From Diphasiastrum complanatum (Eukaryota; Streptophyta; Lycopodiopsida; Lycopodiales; Lycopodiaceae), in contig CM055092.1 in NCBI GenBank assembly GCA_029204225.1, forward strand, positions 87,158,537 to 87,222,536: a stretch of DNA of 64,000 nt. The letters run 5' to 3'. Both the position numbers and the translations under genes were made by a program. How positions within the stretch are numbered: the stretch's first letter is position 1; every line of letters starts with the position of its first letter. Of the stretch, positions 1 through 11,039 are shown piece after piece. Under the pieces are notes generated by a model. It saw nothing but the letters and a program-made list of their open reading frames with translations, had not been told where the DNA came from and ran no database searches.

Positions 1-212
1 CACATTATAAATTTAACAATCGATTACTACCCAACACTATCTATATCTATTTGTCTATTAACCTGAATTATAGATCAATGCAAATTTCAAAACACATACA
101 CATCCTCTCAAAACACACATACACTATCTTAAATAATTCTAACAATCTATTATAAACAATATTTATAATTTTCTATCAAACACTATTTATTTATCTATCA
201 CTCTTAAATACC

Positions 213-515
213 CTAATTTTTGGTGTCTTTATGAAGTGTAGGCCACCAACAACCTGATTGCAAAAGTTTGCGAACAATAATATCTATAGAGAAATGTCTT
301 CCACCCATGCCATCATGTGAAAACATCACATCCTCGTCCCAGGTCCACTCCACGTTGGTTTTCAATAAGCCAGTCATCTGGTAAGTACGCGTGGCATAGG
401 CCATGACATATCTTTTGTAATAGCCACTCGAGCCTAAGAAGGTCTGAAGTTGGGACACCGTAGTTTGTGCCATCTTGGCTAGGAGCATAGCTATTTTTTC
501 TGGATCAGTTGCCAT
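213..515 (-). pseudogene. gypsy RT/RNase H - integrase junction fragment
   Basis: This 100-codon open stretch starts in the RT connection region (FLGSSGYYKRYVMAYA, close to the usual FLG..GYYR.F motif). It jumps from EWTWDED, where RNase H should begin, straight to GGRHFSIDIIVRKLLQSG followed by WWPTLHKD, which is the integrase H2C2 neighbourhood. The whole RNase H domain is therefore missing, and an internal deletion has joined the two domains in frame. Nothing suggests host use. Confidence 0.75.
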
Positions 516-540
516 GCCGTACTTGCTTATGACATGTCCT

Positions 541-1260
541 AATAGTACCCCATAAGGAACTCCGAATAGGCACTTGTTAGCGTTCTATACATGTTGCTGC
601 GCACTTCTAAAAACATTTCTCTAGCATGGTGAGATGTTTTGTGACAATGGTTGCCCCACAGAGGTCATCTATAAAAATTTTGAGGTTTTTGTCTAAGATA
701 TCCTCAAAGTGCTTGTTCATAAACCTCTGATAGGTTCTAGGGGCATTAGTCAACCCAAAGGGCATGACGTGGTAAGTGAAAATCCCAAACGTGTTGTGAA
801 GGTGGTCTTCAATTTATTCTCTTCTGCTATGGCTATCTGATTATAGCCTGTGAAACAATGCATGAAAGAGTACTGGCCTCTTCTCGTCATTTCTTCTAGG
901 ACTTGGTCTATGAACGACAATGGGTAGTAGTCCTTCTTAGTCTGTTTGTTCAATCTCTTCTAATCCACACATACGCGAATGCGTGTAGAGTTCTTCTTGG
1001 TCCGAGGTACTATTGGGGATCACCACTCAGTGTTCTCTACCGGAAATATCAGTCCAGCATTTCGAAGTCTCTCGAGTTCAATGTATACTCCTTCCTTAAG
1101 GTGGTAGGGTAGGCGACGTTGTTTTTGTTGTATAGGTTTGGCTCTCTCCTTCAGTAATATTGTATGAGTCACTAGATCGGGTGGAATCCCCTTCAAATCT
1201 GAGTAGTCCTAGGCAAAAATATGCTAGTACTTTCTACATAGCCATTCGTATTTTTCTTTT
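541..1260 (-). pseudogene. gypsy reverse transcriptase, frameshifted
   Basis: The minus strand encodes KKDYYPLSFIDQVLEEM (palm start), SFMHCFTGYNQIAIAEE (usually FLDGFSGYNQI), a segment around residues APRTYQRFMNKHF, and LKIFIDDLCGATIV, where FIDD is the catalytic motif. The first catalytic aspartate position reads HCF instead of LDG/LDL, so one of the three metal ligands is lost. Several in-frame stops separate the blocks. It continues into the 213-515 fragment. Confidence 0.75.
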
Positions 1261-1463
1261 TCTCCAATGCCTAGGGAAGCACCTATTTTGATGTTCTTGG
1301 GCTCTTCTAGGGTTCCTAGGTTTATCAGGCAAATATTGGCGTTTTGAACTTTGGGAGGCCGCTCTTCTGGAGTGTTCCATTCTATGTTCAGTACTGATCT
1401 CAAGTCTGGTTCATCTTCACTCGTAGTGGACTCATCATCGTCCTCACTACTCGTGACCTCCTC

Positions 1464-2030
1464 CTACTCAGATGAAGGTATGGGTGCTCTCTCTGACTGA
1501 GGCACCTCAGGATAGCCGTCAACTATGGTACATTCTCTACCCCTTCCAAAAATCAGTACTTCTGCAGGGATGTCGATTGTGCAGTTGCTAAGCCTGAGCC
1601 ATGGCCGTCCTTGCAGTATAGAGTACCCCCGGTTCCCGGCGTACATCCTCATGACGTAAAAGTCCACTTGAATGGTCTTGTTAGCCATAGTAATGGGTAC
1701 ATTCTTAAGCTCGCCCTCTAGTTTGATCACTAAGTTGTTGGCTAGCTTTAGGGCTGTCAAGGTAGCGGGTTCTAGAGTAAAACCAAGCCTGTCTGAAAGT
1801 TCTAGACTTATGATGTTAACTACCGACCTTGCATCAACTATGGCCCCTGAAATGACTAGGCCATCTGTGAGTACATCTACCTTAGGGCAGTAGCGATCTA
1901 ACAAATCTGCATCTACTTTCCCTATTGTAGGTGGCTCCAGTGTTCTAGTTGTGGGTGGTCTCATCAATCGTTTGACCGTGCGTTTAATAGTGGGTGACAA
2001 CTGTACTAGTTGCCAGAGCCCTATTTCCAA
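1464..2030 (-). pseudogene. gypsy aspartic protease region
   Basis: An open stretch of 188 codons. GAIVDARSVVNIIS matches the position of the retropepsin active-site loop, normally D-S/G-G-A/S. Here the motif reads DARS, so the catalytic loop is altered. It is followed by LSDRLGF, VPITMANKTIQVDFYVM and YSILQGRPWL, the typical G-R-PWL end of gypsy proteases. It lies between gag and RT, as expected. Confidence 0.7.
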
Positions 2031-2069
2031 TTTTAGATTCTCTAGGGCTTGACCTAGGTCAATATTCCC

Positions 2070-2729
2070 TCACTTCAAATTTAGGTCTATATCCTTCCTA
2101 AACCTGTGGTTTCTGGTCATAGTCCTCTTAGTTTCTAGGCCAGTTTTTTCTTTTCTCAGTCCTAGGAATTTGGGGTGTCTACGCCCTTCCAAGACGCTAA
2201 CCTCACCTTGCTCTTTGGGCAGTGGATCCTCATAGATGGGTGTAGGTTCGAATATTGGCTTCTCAATGACCACTGGGTTATCTACCTCCGGTGGTGATTT
2301 TGGTGTAGGTTTGGGTTTCCTGGGAGGTAGCTTCGTCTGGAGGTTACTCCGGGTCACTACTAAAACCTCTTTCCTGCTCGTGGGTTCCTCTAGTGTCTCT
2401 ACAACGATGAAGTTCATGGGTGGCCGGTCATCTTCTATGCGCACCTTCCCTTTATCCTCTTGGCTAATCCTGGATCCGCGTTGTATGTATTGAGGTGGCA
2501 TTGATGGCCCCACCGTTTTGTCCTCCTGGGGTCTATGGTTCACTGGCCCAGACATCCTATTCCCAGTGTTTAATGCGTCTCTATGTACCCAACATCTATC
2601 CTCCAAATGTCTAGGCCTCTTGCAGTACCCGCACACTTGGTTGAGACAGTTTCGATTTAAATGATTCCCTCTACAATGTCTACACACTAAGGGATTCGGT
2701 CCTTCTATGGGGTGTCTCTGACCCAACAA
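2070..2729 (-). pseudogene. gypsy gag C-terminal part with two zinc knuckles
   Basis: A 219-codon open frame. Near the N-terminus it has CRHCRGNHLNRNC (CX2CX3HX4C, one residue short in the middle) and CGYCKRPRHLEDRC (a regular CX2CX4HX4C). The rest is rich in proline, lysine and glutamate, as in gypsy gag C-termini and protease linkers. It should bind RNA through the knuckles if made, but upstream frame breaks make that unlikely. Confidence 0.7.
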
Positions 2730-2827
2730 ATTTTGGTGTCGTTTGAGAAAATTTACATCTGCTGCTAAGGTCTACATATTCTCACTCATCACGTCCATGT
2801 ATCCCTTTAGCATGGCTCGCATATCGC

Positions 2828-3669
2828 CTAGTTTTGCGTTAGAGCGTGTGCTCTCATAGCCTCTCTCGGGCATCTGTGCTTGGAGCCTTCGTGCATTTTG
2901 TGTTTGCATGTTCTTGCCTTGTCGAGGTTCAATAGCCTGTATGGGGTGGGGGTTCCACTATGGGGTGTGCTCCTATAGTTGCGATTGGGCCTCCTCTCCA
3001 CGTTTCTAGACTTAGGTTCAAGCTGTTCACTGCTTGCGATAGGTGGGATGCGTGGGCGTGCGTCTTCTACCACAATTGCCTTCTCTACTGCCTCAGCCAA
3101 TGTCTAGGGGTTACTCTGACATACAATCGTTTGTATGTCATTCTTGTGCCCTCGCAAAAAGAAGGTAAGTAGTAATAGGGGTGGTAGTAACACAGTGGAT
3201 TCCATTTGGCGTGACAACTCTGTCAAGCGATGCCAATATTGTCGGATGGTTTCGTTACTTCCTTATTGTAGGGAAGTCAGTGTGAACAGTAGGCCATCAG
3301 CCGTTCAGTGGGGGGCATACTCAATAAAAAACAGTCTATGGAACTCCTCAATGGTGTGAATTGAACCTCTTTGTAGACTATGATACTAGTGCCTAGCTGT
3401 TCCAGATAAAGTGGTGGCGAAAAGCATCAATATGCTCTTCGACACTTTCATACGGTGCTCCATGAAACTTAGGAGTGGATCCACTAAGCTTCAATAGTTT
3501 CTCCTGTCTTCAAGGGTACTACGATTGGTTCAGTCAAACGTCTTGCCATTATGGTGGCAACAGGTTTTGTAGCAGCAGGTGTTACGTTCACTAACGATGG
3601 TTCTATAGCGTCAGTTGGCTCAAGTTCTGGTAGTTCTTCTATAGGTTCCAACGTATCATCCAAGTCCAT
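2828..3669 (-). pseudogene. gypsy gag N-terminal fragments
   Basis: Two open pieces, 2828-3100 and 3484-3669, lie in the right orientation and position upstream of the zinc-knuckle frame. The proximal piece is acidic with repeated proline/glutamate (DDTLEPIEELPELEPTDAIEPS). No capsid motif is recognisable. Assignment to gag rests on position and on continuity with the neighbouring frame. Confidence 0.45.
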
Positions 3670-3720
3670 TATAGGTGGGTGAGACTCATCATCTAAGGCT
3701 GGTGGGATAAGAAACCCACG

Positions 3721-4956
3721 ATTGCTTCTTCTAAGCCCTAAACGCTCTCTCGGGAGATTTGAAGTCTCTCCGTGCGGTGCTCCCTTAGACCTAGGTTTCC
3801 TTGGTATACCTATGATGTCTCGTCTAGGGTGACACTAATGATAGGTTTCTTACTTACGGATAGCAATCAACTGTGGTTGCACATGTGTTTTGTGATTTTC
3901 CCAAGTTACCCCATAGGTCATCCACCCTTCATCCACTAATACTGCATATGACCTAACTAACTCTACTTGGCCATTTTTCTGTTCAATTCTAATCCAACCG
4001 TACCCATGTAGAGTTTTTCTTGGTTCTTTGTACCATCTATCGTCTCTGCGGGATGCTAGGGTTGGTGGGTCATAGGGTACTGATTTTCAACTCAGGGCTC
4101 TGGTTTTCACCTTTACCCTAGGTTTTACCAGAAATTCCATTGTCTAACCTATCCCGTCACTCTATGAACAATCTCTAGTAGTACTTGGTATTACTGTCCA
4201 AACTCCCTGCTGGTGAAACTGTATGCAATTCCTAGATTCTTTTCAGGTACTAGAAGCAGGATGTCCTTGGTGAAGTTGGATCATGTGCAGCTAGGAGTGG
4301 ATTGCGCACTCATGTGTGGCAAGGCCCTAAAACGTATGTTCTAGGTGTGGGATCAGCACACATCACTGTGTGATGCTAACCACTTCATCCTGTGATCAAC
4401 GTGTGGTACTAGTCGCTTGTACGGTCATGCTAGCTTGTGGTTGACGGTTTAGATAGTGGAATTGTTTTCAACACACGCAATCTAGGACCTACGAAACTTG
4501 TAGACTATTGGTAGTATGGCAACTAGTTCTTTGTAGACCATTGATATGGACAACTACTCTTTTGAACAACATCTCCTGAAAATATTTCGACTCTCGATAG
4601 ATGCACCAATGTTAGGGCCATTTTTGACGGGGGGTTGGTCCAGCCAAAACATCCTAAAAGGGTCAAGGGGCCCCACCTCTAATGGCAGTTTGGCCCTACG
4701 TGAGCAACAAAGGATTTGCCACTTCCAGCCCTGATGGCCCTCTCTATTGCCCCGTGCCCCCCAACCGATGAGAGTTTCTCAAGCTCTCAGAGATACGGTT
4801 GCAAGGAGGGGGTGCTAGCACTTTTGGTGCAATGATTCACTAGTTTTCTAGGGTTACGGTTTCATGAAAACTTTTGTTTTGCTAATTTGTGTAAGGATCT
4901 TGCTAAAGTCTCCTTCCCCATTAAATTTGGCTTACAATTAGTAAAAATCTTACATA
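3721..4956. other. No gene; probable 5' untranslated/LTR sequence of the gypsy remnant
   Basis: No credible protein. This is where the 5' leader and LTR of the minus-strand gypsy copy should lie, but no primer-binding site or LTR ends could be identified and no second copy of this sequence is in the window. The 62-codon ORF at 4546 looks like chance. The stretch is interrupted at 4957 by the copia element and resumes at 11040. Confidence 0.4.
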
Positions 4957-4961
4957 GGCTT

Positions 4962-5619
4962 TGTGAAGTTTTTAGCACGTGTGAACTTCACCACACAACA
5001 TACAACATCTTACTGAGGTGTCGTGATTGCACAAGATTGATCAAAGAACAATATGCTTGAAAAATCTAAGGCAAGAGCACAATGGCATACTAAGTGTTCA
5101 ATATGGGAAAAAGAGACTGCTCTCGAGTAGAGAGAGAAAATCAAACATAGAAAACTTGGGTAGAGAGAGAATGAGTCCAGAACACCAAAATCTCAATATT
5201 CACAATGTGGCAAAACATGCCCAACTTTTCCTACATGAGAGAGACTCGAATTCCTTCAGTGGAGTTGCATGGAAAGTCCACTTAACTGAACTAGTTCACC
5301 TACCATAGATCCACATGTGTAACTGCATGCATGAATGTTGCATTTAGTGCATGTCAACTCATGAAACTGCCTAGACATGTGTAGATCATTGAAACTACTT
5401 TGCATGTTGCATGCACTGATTGCATGTGGCTTGCATGCATACATTAAGACTTTGCATGCTATCTAAACATCTACATGTCATCATAATTGAACCTATCTAA
5501 CTCAAATCCGAGCTACACTAGAAGGATATTTGCTCAATTCACACTCAATTTTAGTGGAAATCACCATGGACATGGCCCCAAACTCGACATAAGAACATAA
5601 TATATTAATAATCTTCACA
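4962..5619 (-). repeat. 3' LTR of copia-1
   Basis: 658 bp, TGTGAAG...CTTCACA. It is the direct repeat of 10307-11034. It lacks about 54 bp present near position 10437 of the other LTR and about 17 bp present near 10946. The inside edge (5620 onward) carries the polypurine tract in minus-strand sense. Confidence 0.95.
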
Positions 5620-5632
5620 CTCCTCCTTAAAA
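5620..5632 (-). other. Polypurine tract of copia-1
   Basis: On the minus strand the bases just before the 3' LTR read TTTTAAGGAGGAG and abut TGTGAAG. This is the standard position and composition for the plus-strand primer of LTR elements. Confidence 0.85.
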
Positions 5633-5700
5633 TTTATGTTCCTATCAACATAGACTTCAAAATTAGGCCAAGGTTAGACCTCATCTTCATAAATACATTC

Positions 5701-7038
5701 TTACAAAATGATGAGCCACTTCAATATGCTTGCATGAAAGACTGGATTATTTGCAAGAGCCTGAGCAGAAATGTTATCATTCTTGATAATTGGTAAATCT
5801 TCATTTGCATAACACTTTAGCTCCAAAAGTAGCCTTTTGATCCATAAAACCTCCTTTGTTGTGGTTGTAAGAGATTTGTATTCAGCTTCACCAGATGATA
5901 AGAAAATAGTTGCCTGCTTCTTTGATAGCCAAGAAACCAAATTTCCTCCAAGAAATATATTGTAAGCACTTGTGGATTCCCTATCCAACCTGTCCCCTGC
6001 AAAATCTGAATCTAAAAAAGCAATCAAAGTCAGATCTTCTCCTTCATAGAATAGTCCATAATCCAAGGTAGAAGATATATACCTCAAGACTCTTTTAGCC
6101 AACTTCCAATGATATAACCTTGGATTCTGCATGTGTTGACTTAGCTTATGAACACAAAAGATTAGATCAAGCCTAGTCACTGTTAACCAAATAAGTGAGC
6201 CAATAAGACTCCTATAAATAGTGATGTCCTCAAAGGATTTTTCATCATCTTTAATAGGAACTTTTACAGTGTGCTCCATGGGTGTATCTATGCCTTTACA
6301 GTTTTCCATATAGAATTTTTTGAGCATGGAAACTGCATATCTACTTTGGCTTATAATTGCATGACCTTTCCAAAAATCTATTTCAAGGCCTAGAATATGG
6401 TGAAGAACTCCTAAGTCTTGCATCTTAAACTCAGTACCAAGTGCATGCCTAGTTTTTTTTAACTAACTTCTCATTATTTCCACAAAGAATAATATCATCT
6501 ACATAGATGAGAAGAATAATTACAAAATTATCTACAAACTTATAATACAGAGAAGGGTCGTATTCACTTAGACAAAATCCGAGTGATATATGAGATAGGA
6601 ATTGAGCCTTGCATACCAAGACCTTGGTGCTTGTTTCAGTCCATACAGACTTTTGAACAAAATACAAACTTTTGATTCATCACCTTCCTTCACAAAACCT
6701 GGAGGCTGCTCCATATAAATCTCCTCCTCAAGGTAACCATTGAGAAATGCATTAGAAACATCAAGCTGGAACATACTCCATTTGTGAAAACATGCAAGAG
6801 AGATGAGTATCCGAATTGTTACCATCTTTGCAACTAGTGCAAAGGTGTCTTCATAGTCAAGACCTTTGATCTGTGAGTAGCCTTTGGCACAAAGTCTTTC
6901 TTTATACTTATTGATTGATCCATCATGATTATATTTGATTCTGAATACCCACTTACATCCAATCACATGCATGTTGTTTGGTGGCTCCACAAGCTCCCAT
7001 GTGTTATTTGACATCAAGGCTTCAAATTCTTGGGTCAT
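5701..7038 (-). pseudogene. copia-1 reverse transcriptase - RNase H, frameshifted
   Basis: Three open pieces in different frames (6568-7038, 6449-6667, 5701-6423). The first has the copia RT start (WELVEPPNNMHVIGCKWVFRIK in two parts), FQLDVSNAFLNG with the first catalytic Asp, and YGLKQAPRSWYARL. The second carries the intact YVDD catalytic box (LIYVDDIILCG). The third runs from the connection region through RNase H (FLDSDFAGDRLDRESTSAY, SWLSKKQATIFLSSGEAEY). All catalytic residues that I can see are present. Inactivation comes from frameshifts near 6570-6670 and 6430-6450. Confidence 0.9.
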
Positions 7039-7272
7039 TGCTTCAATCCACTCCTTGGATTGAAAAGCTTATTGGACATCCTTAGGCTCTTCATTTGATA
7101 TAAAAAGTGCATGATAGGAAGTTTCACCTTCCACTTGCCTTCCTTCTTCATCATATGTGAGCCTCCTTGGCTCAAATCTTGCTCGTGTAGATCTTCTTGG
7201 TGTTGTAGCTTGAATTTGCTCCTCCTCAAGCCTCGGCCTCACCTCTTCTTGAACAACATCAAGATTGATGAT

Positions 7273-8271
7273 TTATCTTGCATGAGTCTCCTTGATCTGT
7301 GCACCATCCAAGTTAAACTTTTGATCTTCATGGAAGATCACATCTCTACTAACAACATTCTTGTCAGTAGAGGAAAAATAAATCTTGTATGCTTTTTTAG
7401 TGGATGCATATCCTACAAAAATTCCTTTTATTGCACTAGGATCTTCCTTCTTCCTAGTTTCTAGAGGCACATGCACAAAGCATACACAGCCAAAAATCCT
7501 AAGATGATCTACCTTAGGCTTTTTCTTATACAACATCTCAAATGGTGTCTTTCCTCCTATTGCAAGATTTGGAAGCCTATTACAAAGATAGTTTGCACAT
7601 GCAATTGCCTCTCCCCAAAATTCTTTAGGCAAAGAAGCTTCTAGCCTAATGGCTTTTGCACATTCACACAAAGTTCTATTTTTTTCTCTCAGCAACTCCA
7701 TTTTGCTGAGTATATGAACAAGAAAACTCTCTGTGAATACCCTCTCTCTCACAAAAGTCTTTAAACTTATTGGAAGTGTACTCTCTTTGAATACCCTCTC
7801 TCCTCCACTATCACTTCTTAAAGCTTTTAACTTGAAAGGAAACCGCTTCTCTACATAAGCTTTGAAAGTAAGAAAAACATCATAAACCATGGCTTTTGAA
7901 GACAACATATAGATCCAAGAATATCTTGTATAATCATCTACAAAAGATACAAAGCAGTTGGCTCCTCCTTTGCTCTTAGTTGATGAGAAATGAACATCAG
8001 AGTGTACAAGTTCAAATGGTTGCTTTGTCTTGATACTTGATCTAGGAAAAGGCATTCTGTGTGACTTTGGCAGCACACAAGCTTCACAAGGTAGAAGCTC
8101 CTTTGACAGTGTCTTTGGTAGACCAACAACTTTTCCTTCTTTGACCATAGATTGCATGGCTTTGAAATTGGGATGATCCAATCTCTTGTGCCACAGATCC
8201 TCCTGTAGAACCTTGGTCTCATAAGCAATCTCTGAACTGTTAGCACTCTCTCTAGAATCTAGTTTGTACAA
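7273..8271 (-). pseudogene. copia-1 integrase, damaged core
   Basis: It starts with GAG-pre-integrase and zinc-binding residues (LWHKRLDHPNFK ... CEACVLPKSH). The core follows with HSDV, FVDDYTRYSWIY and LRSDSGGE. The third part, normally holding the catalytic Glu in a PQQNGVAERKNRT block, is scrambled. A 14-bp string (GAATACCCTCTCTC) occurs twice about 50 bp apart (near 7737 and 7791), and the frame is shifted around it. The sequence then recovers at CECAKAIRLEASLPKEFWGEA and ends in the usual GIFVGYASTKKAY copia motif. A proline/glutamine-rich linker to RT (7035-7272) follows in another frame. Confidence 0.9.
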
Positions 8272-8333
8272 CTTACCAATTCTAGATCCTCTAGCAATAA
8301 CTTCATTTTCTCTTGAGATTATACACTTGCAGC

Positions 8334-9539
8334 TTAAAACTTGACATCCAATCCACTATCAAACGACTGTCCTACACTACTGAGATTCTTGGTCAATCTA
8401 GGTACATACAATACATCATGTAAACAAAAAGATTTTGATGATGATGCATGCAATGGAATACTACCTATTCCTTCAATCCTACACTCAACATCATTAACAG
8501 TATAGATTGATCTTTTTGCACCTAGATATGGCATGAGATTAGTGAAAGAGTTCCTAGAACTAGACATATGGGAACTAACCCCACTATCTATCCACCAGAC
8601 TTCTTCATTCTTAAAAGGAAAAGATGAAAAAGTAGACATCATTAGTGAATCCTCTCTTTCACTCTCTACACCCTCACACTCATCCTCATTAGTAAGGTTA
8701 GCTTGCTTAGATTGGTTCTTCTTCTTGAAACAATTTGATGCATAGTGTCCTTTCTTGCCACAGAAAAAACACTTGATCTTTGATAGTTTCTTCTTGCCAC
8801 TGGATGTTGCAGCTTGTAAGGATTGATCCTCACCACTTTCTTTGGCTTTGTCCTTCTTGAAGTGTTGTTGTCCTTTGCCCTTGCCTCTTGACTTGTCTAT
8901 GATGAAGAGTGCTTTGTCATCTCCACCATCTTTCAATGAAAGCCTGTTGATCCTCAACATCTTGTTCTCTTGCCTGCTTTCTTCAGCAATGACAACATCT
9001 TGCAGTGTCTCCAAGGATGGAAGATCCTCTCTGACAGCATAAGTCTGCACAATATTGTCATACTCATCTCTAAGTCCATTTAGGACTACTTGAACAAGTT
9101 TAGTGTTCTTAAGAGCATCACCAATACCAGCTAACTCTTGATGAAGATCCTTAACTCTCATGACATATGATGAAGCACTCTCATCTGCTCTTTGATAACT
9201 TAGAAATATTTGGTTTCTAAGTGTAAGCAATCTAGAAATATTTTTGATTTCGTAGATTGTTTTTAGAGTATCCCAAGCTTCCTTGGCAGTGGTGCATGTA
9301 CTGATCTCTCTTAACACTTCATTAGTAACATTCATCTTAATAAAATGAAGGGCAATTCTGGTTCTTTTGTGGAATGTTGCAGCTTCATTAGGTGCAACAG
9401 GTTCTTCTTCAGCTCCACTCACAATATCCATTACATCCTGTAGAATCAACAATGATTCCATTCTGATCTTCGACATTGCATAATTGGAAGATGTTAATCT
9501 CTCACTATGCTCTAAGAAATGTGAACCAGATGAAGACAT
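8334..9539 (-). CDS. copia-1 gag-protease N-terminal polyprotein
   Basis: 401 codons, open. Residues about 20-230 form a UBN2-type copia gag (NVTNEVLREISTCTTAKEAWDTL, then SRLLTLRNQIF). A CX2CX4HX4C zinc knuckle follows (CFFCGKKGHYASNC, about residue 257). Then comes the protease active site WWIDSGVSSHM, where copia normally has D-S/T-G-A, so V replaces A. The ATG at 9539 suits the start, with the leader up to the primer site beyond it. It stops just before the integrase frame. It is probably not expressed as a functional polyprotein, but it is the best-preserved gag in the window. Confidence 0.85.
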   Translation of the reverse strand: MSSSGSHFLEHSERLTSSNYAMSKIRMESLLILQDVMDIVSGAEEEPVAPNEAATFHKRTRIALHFIKMNVTNEVLREISTCTTAKEAWDTLKTIYEIKNISRLLTLRNQIFLSYQRADESASSYVMRVKDLHQELAGIGDALKNTKLVQVVLNGLRDEYDNIVQTYAVREDLPSLETLQDVVIAEESRQENKMLRINRLSLKDGGDDKALFIIDKSRGKGKGQQHFKKDKAKESGEDQSLQAATSSGKKKLSKIKCFFCGKKGHYASNCFKKKNQSKQANLTNEDECEGVESEREDSLMMSTFSSFPFKNEEVWWIDSGVSSHMSSSRNSFTNLMPYLGAKRSIYTVNDVECRIEGIGSIPLHASSSKSFCLHDVLYVPRLTKNLSSVGQSFDSGLDVKF

Positions 9540-10294
9540 CTTCTATGTGAGAAATTCTAGTAATGATAAAAATTGGAGTTGAAAGCATGTTGCTTGCTAT
9601 CTCAATCTAGGATCTAACACAGATGTTGATCCACCCTATGAAATCTAGCAACAGATGTGAGAACAAATTCTCAATACAGAAAATCAATCTATCTTGAATT
9701 CGGATCTTGCTTCAGTCACAAAAGAAGAAGCACATGCAAGCAAGAAGTCTATCTCTCCCACGAGTTTCAAAGTACTGATAAACTCTCTAGAAACTTACTT
9801 TCAACTCAAACACAGTAATATGTGTGAAATGAAAAGTCTTAAAGCACTCAATTCTATCCAATTCTACTTGATTGACAATGAAAATTGATGAAATTGGTGG
9901 AAAAGACAGATGTGTGCTCACTTTTGCATATCCCACAAGTTGAGTACCCTCTCAAACTCTCTGATTGCCTAAAACTCTTCTAAGAACAAATCAAATTGAT
10001 CTAGAAACAAGAGCAACACATTCTACTCTTCAATACCTATTTAACAAGCTATAGAACATCAAATTTGGATCATTCCTTGAGAAGTAGCACTCATTAATGA
10101 GGGCTGAATTCACACGTGTGAGCTCTCTGTCTGTACAAAGCTCTGCTGGATCATATCAGCCTTGATTTAATCCACTTATGTTCCTCAGATTGCTTGTTTC
10201 TCAGCGACTTTGAGTCCCTCTTCCAAATCCGAGTTCTTGCAAGTAAAAACACTGATGATCTGATGTATACACCCTCACCTCTTCAAAGCATGAA
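9540..10294 (-). other. copia-1 untranslated leader
   Basis: 755 bp between primer site and gag start, with no protein. It contains the palindromic TTCACACGTGTGAG at 10109-10122, a motif that recurs in other leader-like stretches of this window. Confidence 0.75.
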
Positions 10295-10306
10295 GCTATG
10301 ATACCA
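10295..10306 (-). other. Primer-binding site of copia-1 (initiator tRNA-Met type)
   Basis: The minus strand reads TGGTATCATAGC directly next to the 5' LTR. It differs at one base from the standard TGGTATCAGAGC complementary to plant initiator tRNA-Met. Confidence 0.9.
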
Positions 10307-11034
10307 TGTGAAGTTTTTAGCAAGTGTGAACTTCACCACATGCCCTACAAGACCTTACTGAGGTGTTGTGATTGCACAAGATTGATCAAAGAACAATATG
10401 CTTGAAAAATCTAAGGCAAGAGCACAATAGCATACATCAGATGAAAAAATCTAACTCTTCACTATGAGAAATGAATGTCAGAAATAGTCTAAGTGTTCAG
10501 TATGGGAAAAAGAGACTGCTCTCGGGTAGAGAGATAAAATCAAGCATAGAAAATTTGGGTAGAGAGAGAATGATTCCAGAACACCAAAATCTCAATATTC
10601 ACAATGTGGCAAAACATGCCCAGCTTTTCCTACATGAGAGAGACTCGAATTCCTATAGTGGAGTTGCATGGAAAGTCCACTTAACTGAACTAATTCACCT
10701 ACCATAGATCCACATGTGTAACTGCATGTATGTATATTGCATGTATTGCATGTCAACTCATGAAACTGCCTAGACATGTATAGATCACTGAAACTACTTT
10801 GCATGTTGCATGCACTGATTGCATGTGACTTGCATGCATACAGTAAGACTTTGCATGCTATCTAAACATCTGCATGTCATCATAATTGAACCTATCTAAC
10901 TCAAATCCGAACTACACTAGAAGGATATGTGCTCAATTCACACTCCTTTTATGTACAACATGAATTTTAGTGGAAATCACCATGGACATGGCCCAAACTC
11001 GAGATAGGAAGATAATATTTTAATAATCTTCACA
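10307..11034 (-). repeat. 5' LTR of copia-1
   Basis: 728 bp, TGTGAAG...CTTCACA, the direct repeat of 4962-5619. It is longer than its partner because of two extra blocks of about 54 and 17 bp. Many GCATG-rich short motifs (TGCATGTTGCATGCA-like) lie in its right half. Confidence 0.95.
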
Positions 11035-11039
11035 GGCTT

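Larger units (their letters stand above)
213..3720 (-). mobile_element. Ty3/gypsy retrotransposon remnant (gag-protease-RT, integrase start)
   Basis: Reading the minus strand from high to low coordinate gives gag with zinc knuckles, a retroviral-type aspartic protease, reverse transcriptase with an intact FIDD motif, and then the start of an integrase zinc-binding region. This is the gene order of Ty3/gypsy elements. The RT passage around the IDD motif and the stretch before FLGSSGYYKRY resemble Tat/Athila-like gypsy clades, but that lineage call is inference. Stops and frameshifts break the frame in at least five places, so the copy is dead. Neither LTR could be placed: the 3' end would lie left of the window, and the 5' end should lie beyond 3.7 kb. 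Confidence 0.85.
4962..11034 (-). mobile_element. Full-length Ty1/copia retrotransposon (copia-1), with TSD GGCTT
   Basis: A 6,073-bp element. It begins TGTGAAG and ends CTTCACA. GGCTT stands immediately outside both ends (4957-4961 and 11035-11039), which is a 5-bp target duplication. The two LTRs are direct repeats. Between them, read on the minus strand, are the primer site, leader, gag, protease, integrase, RT, RNase H and polypurine tract, which is the Ty1/copia order. Frameshifts in integrase and RT make it non-autonomous. It inserted into sequence to the right of the gypsy remnant. Confidence 0.95.
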
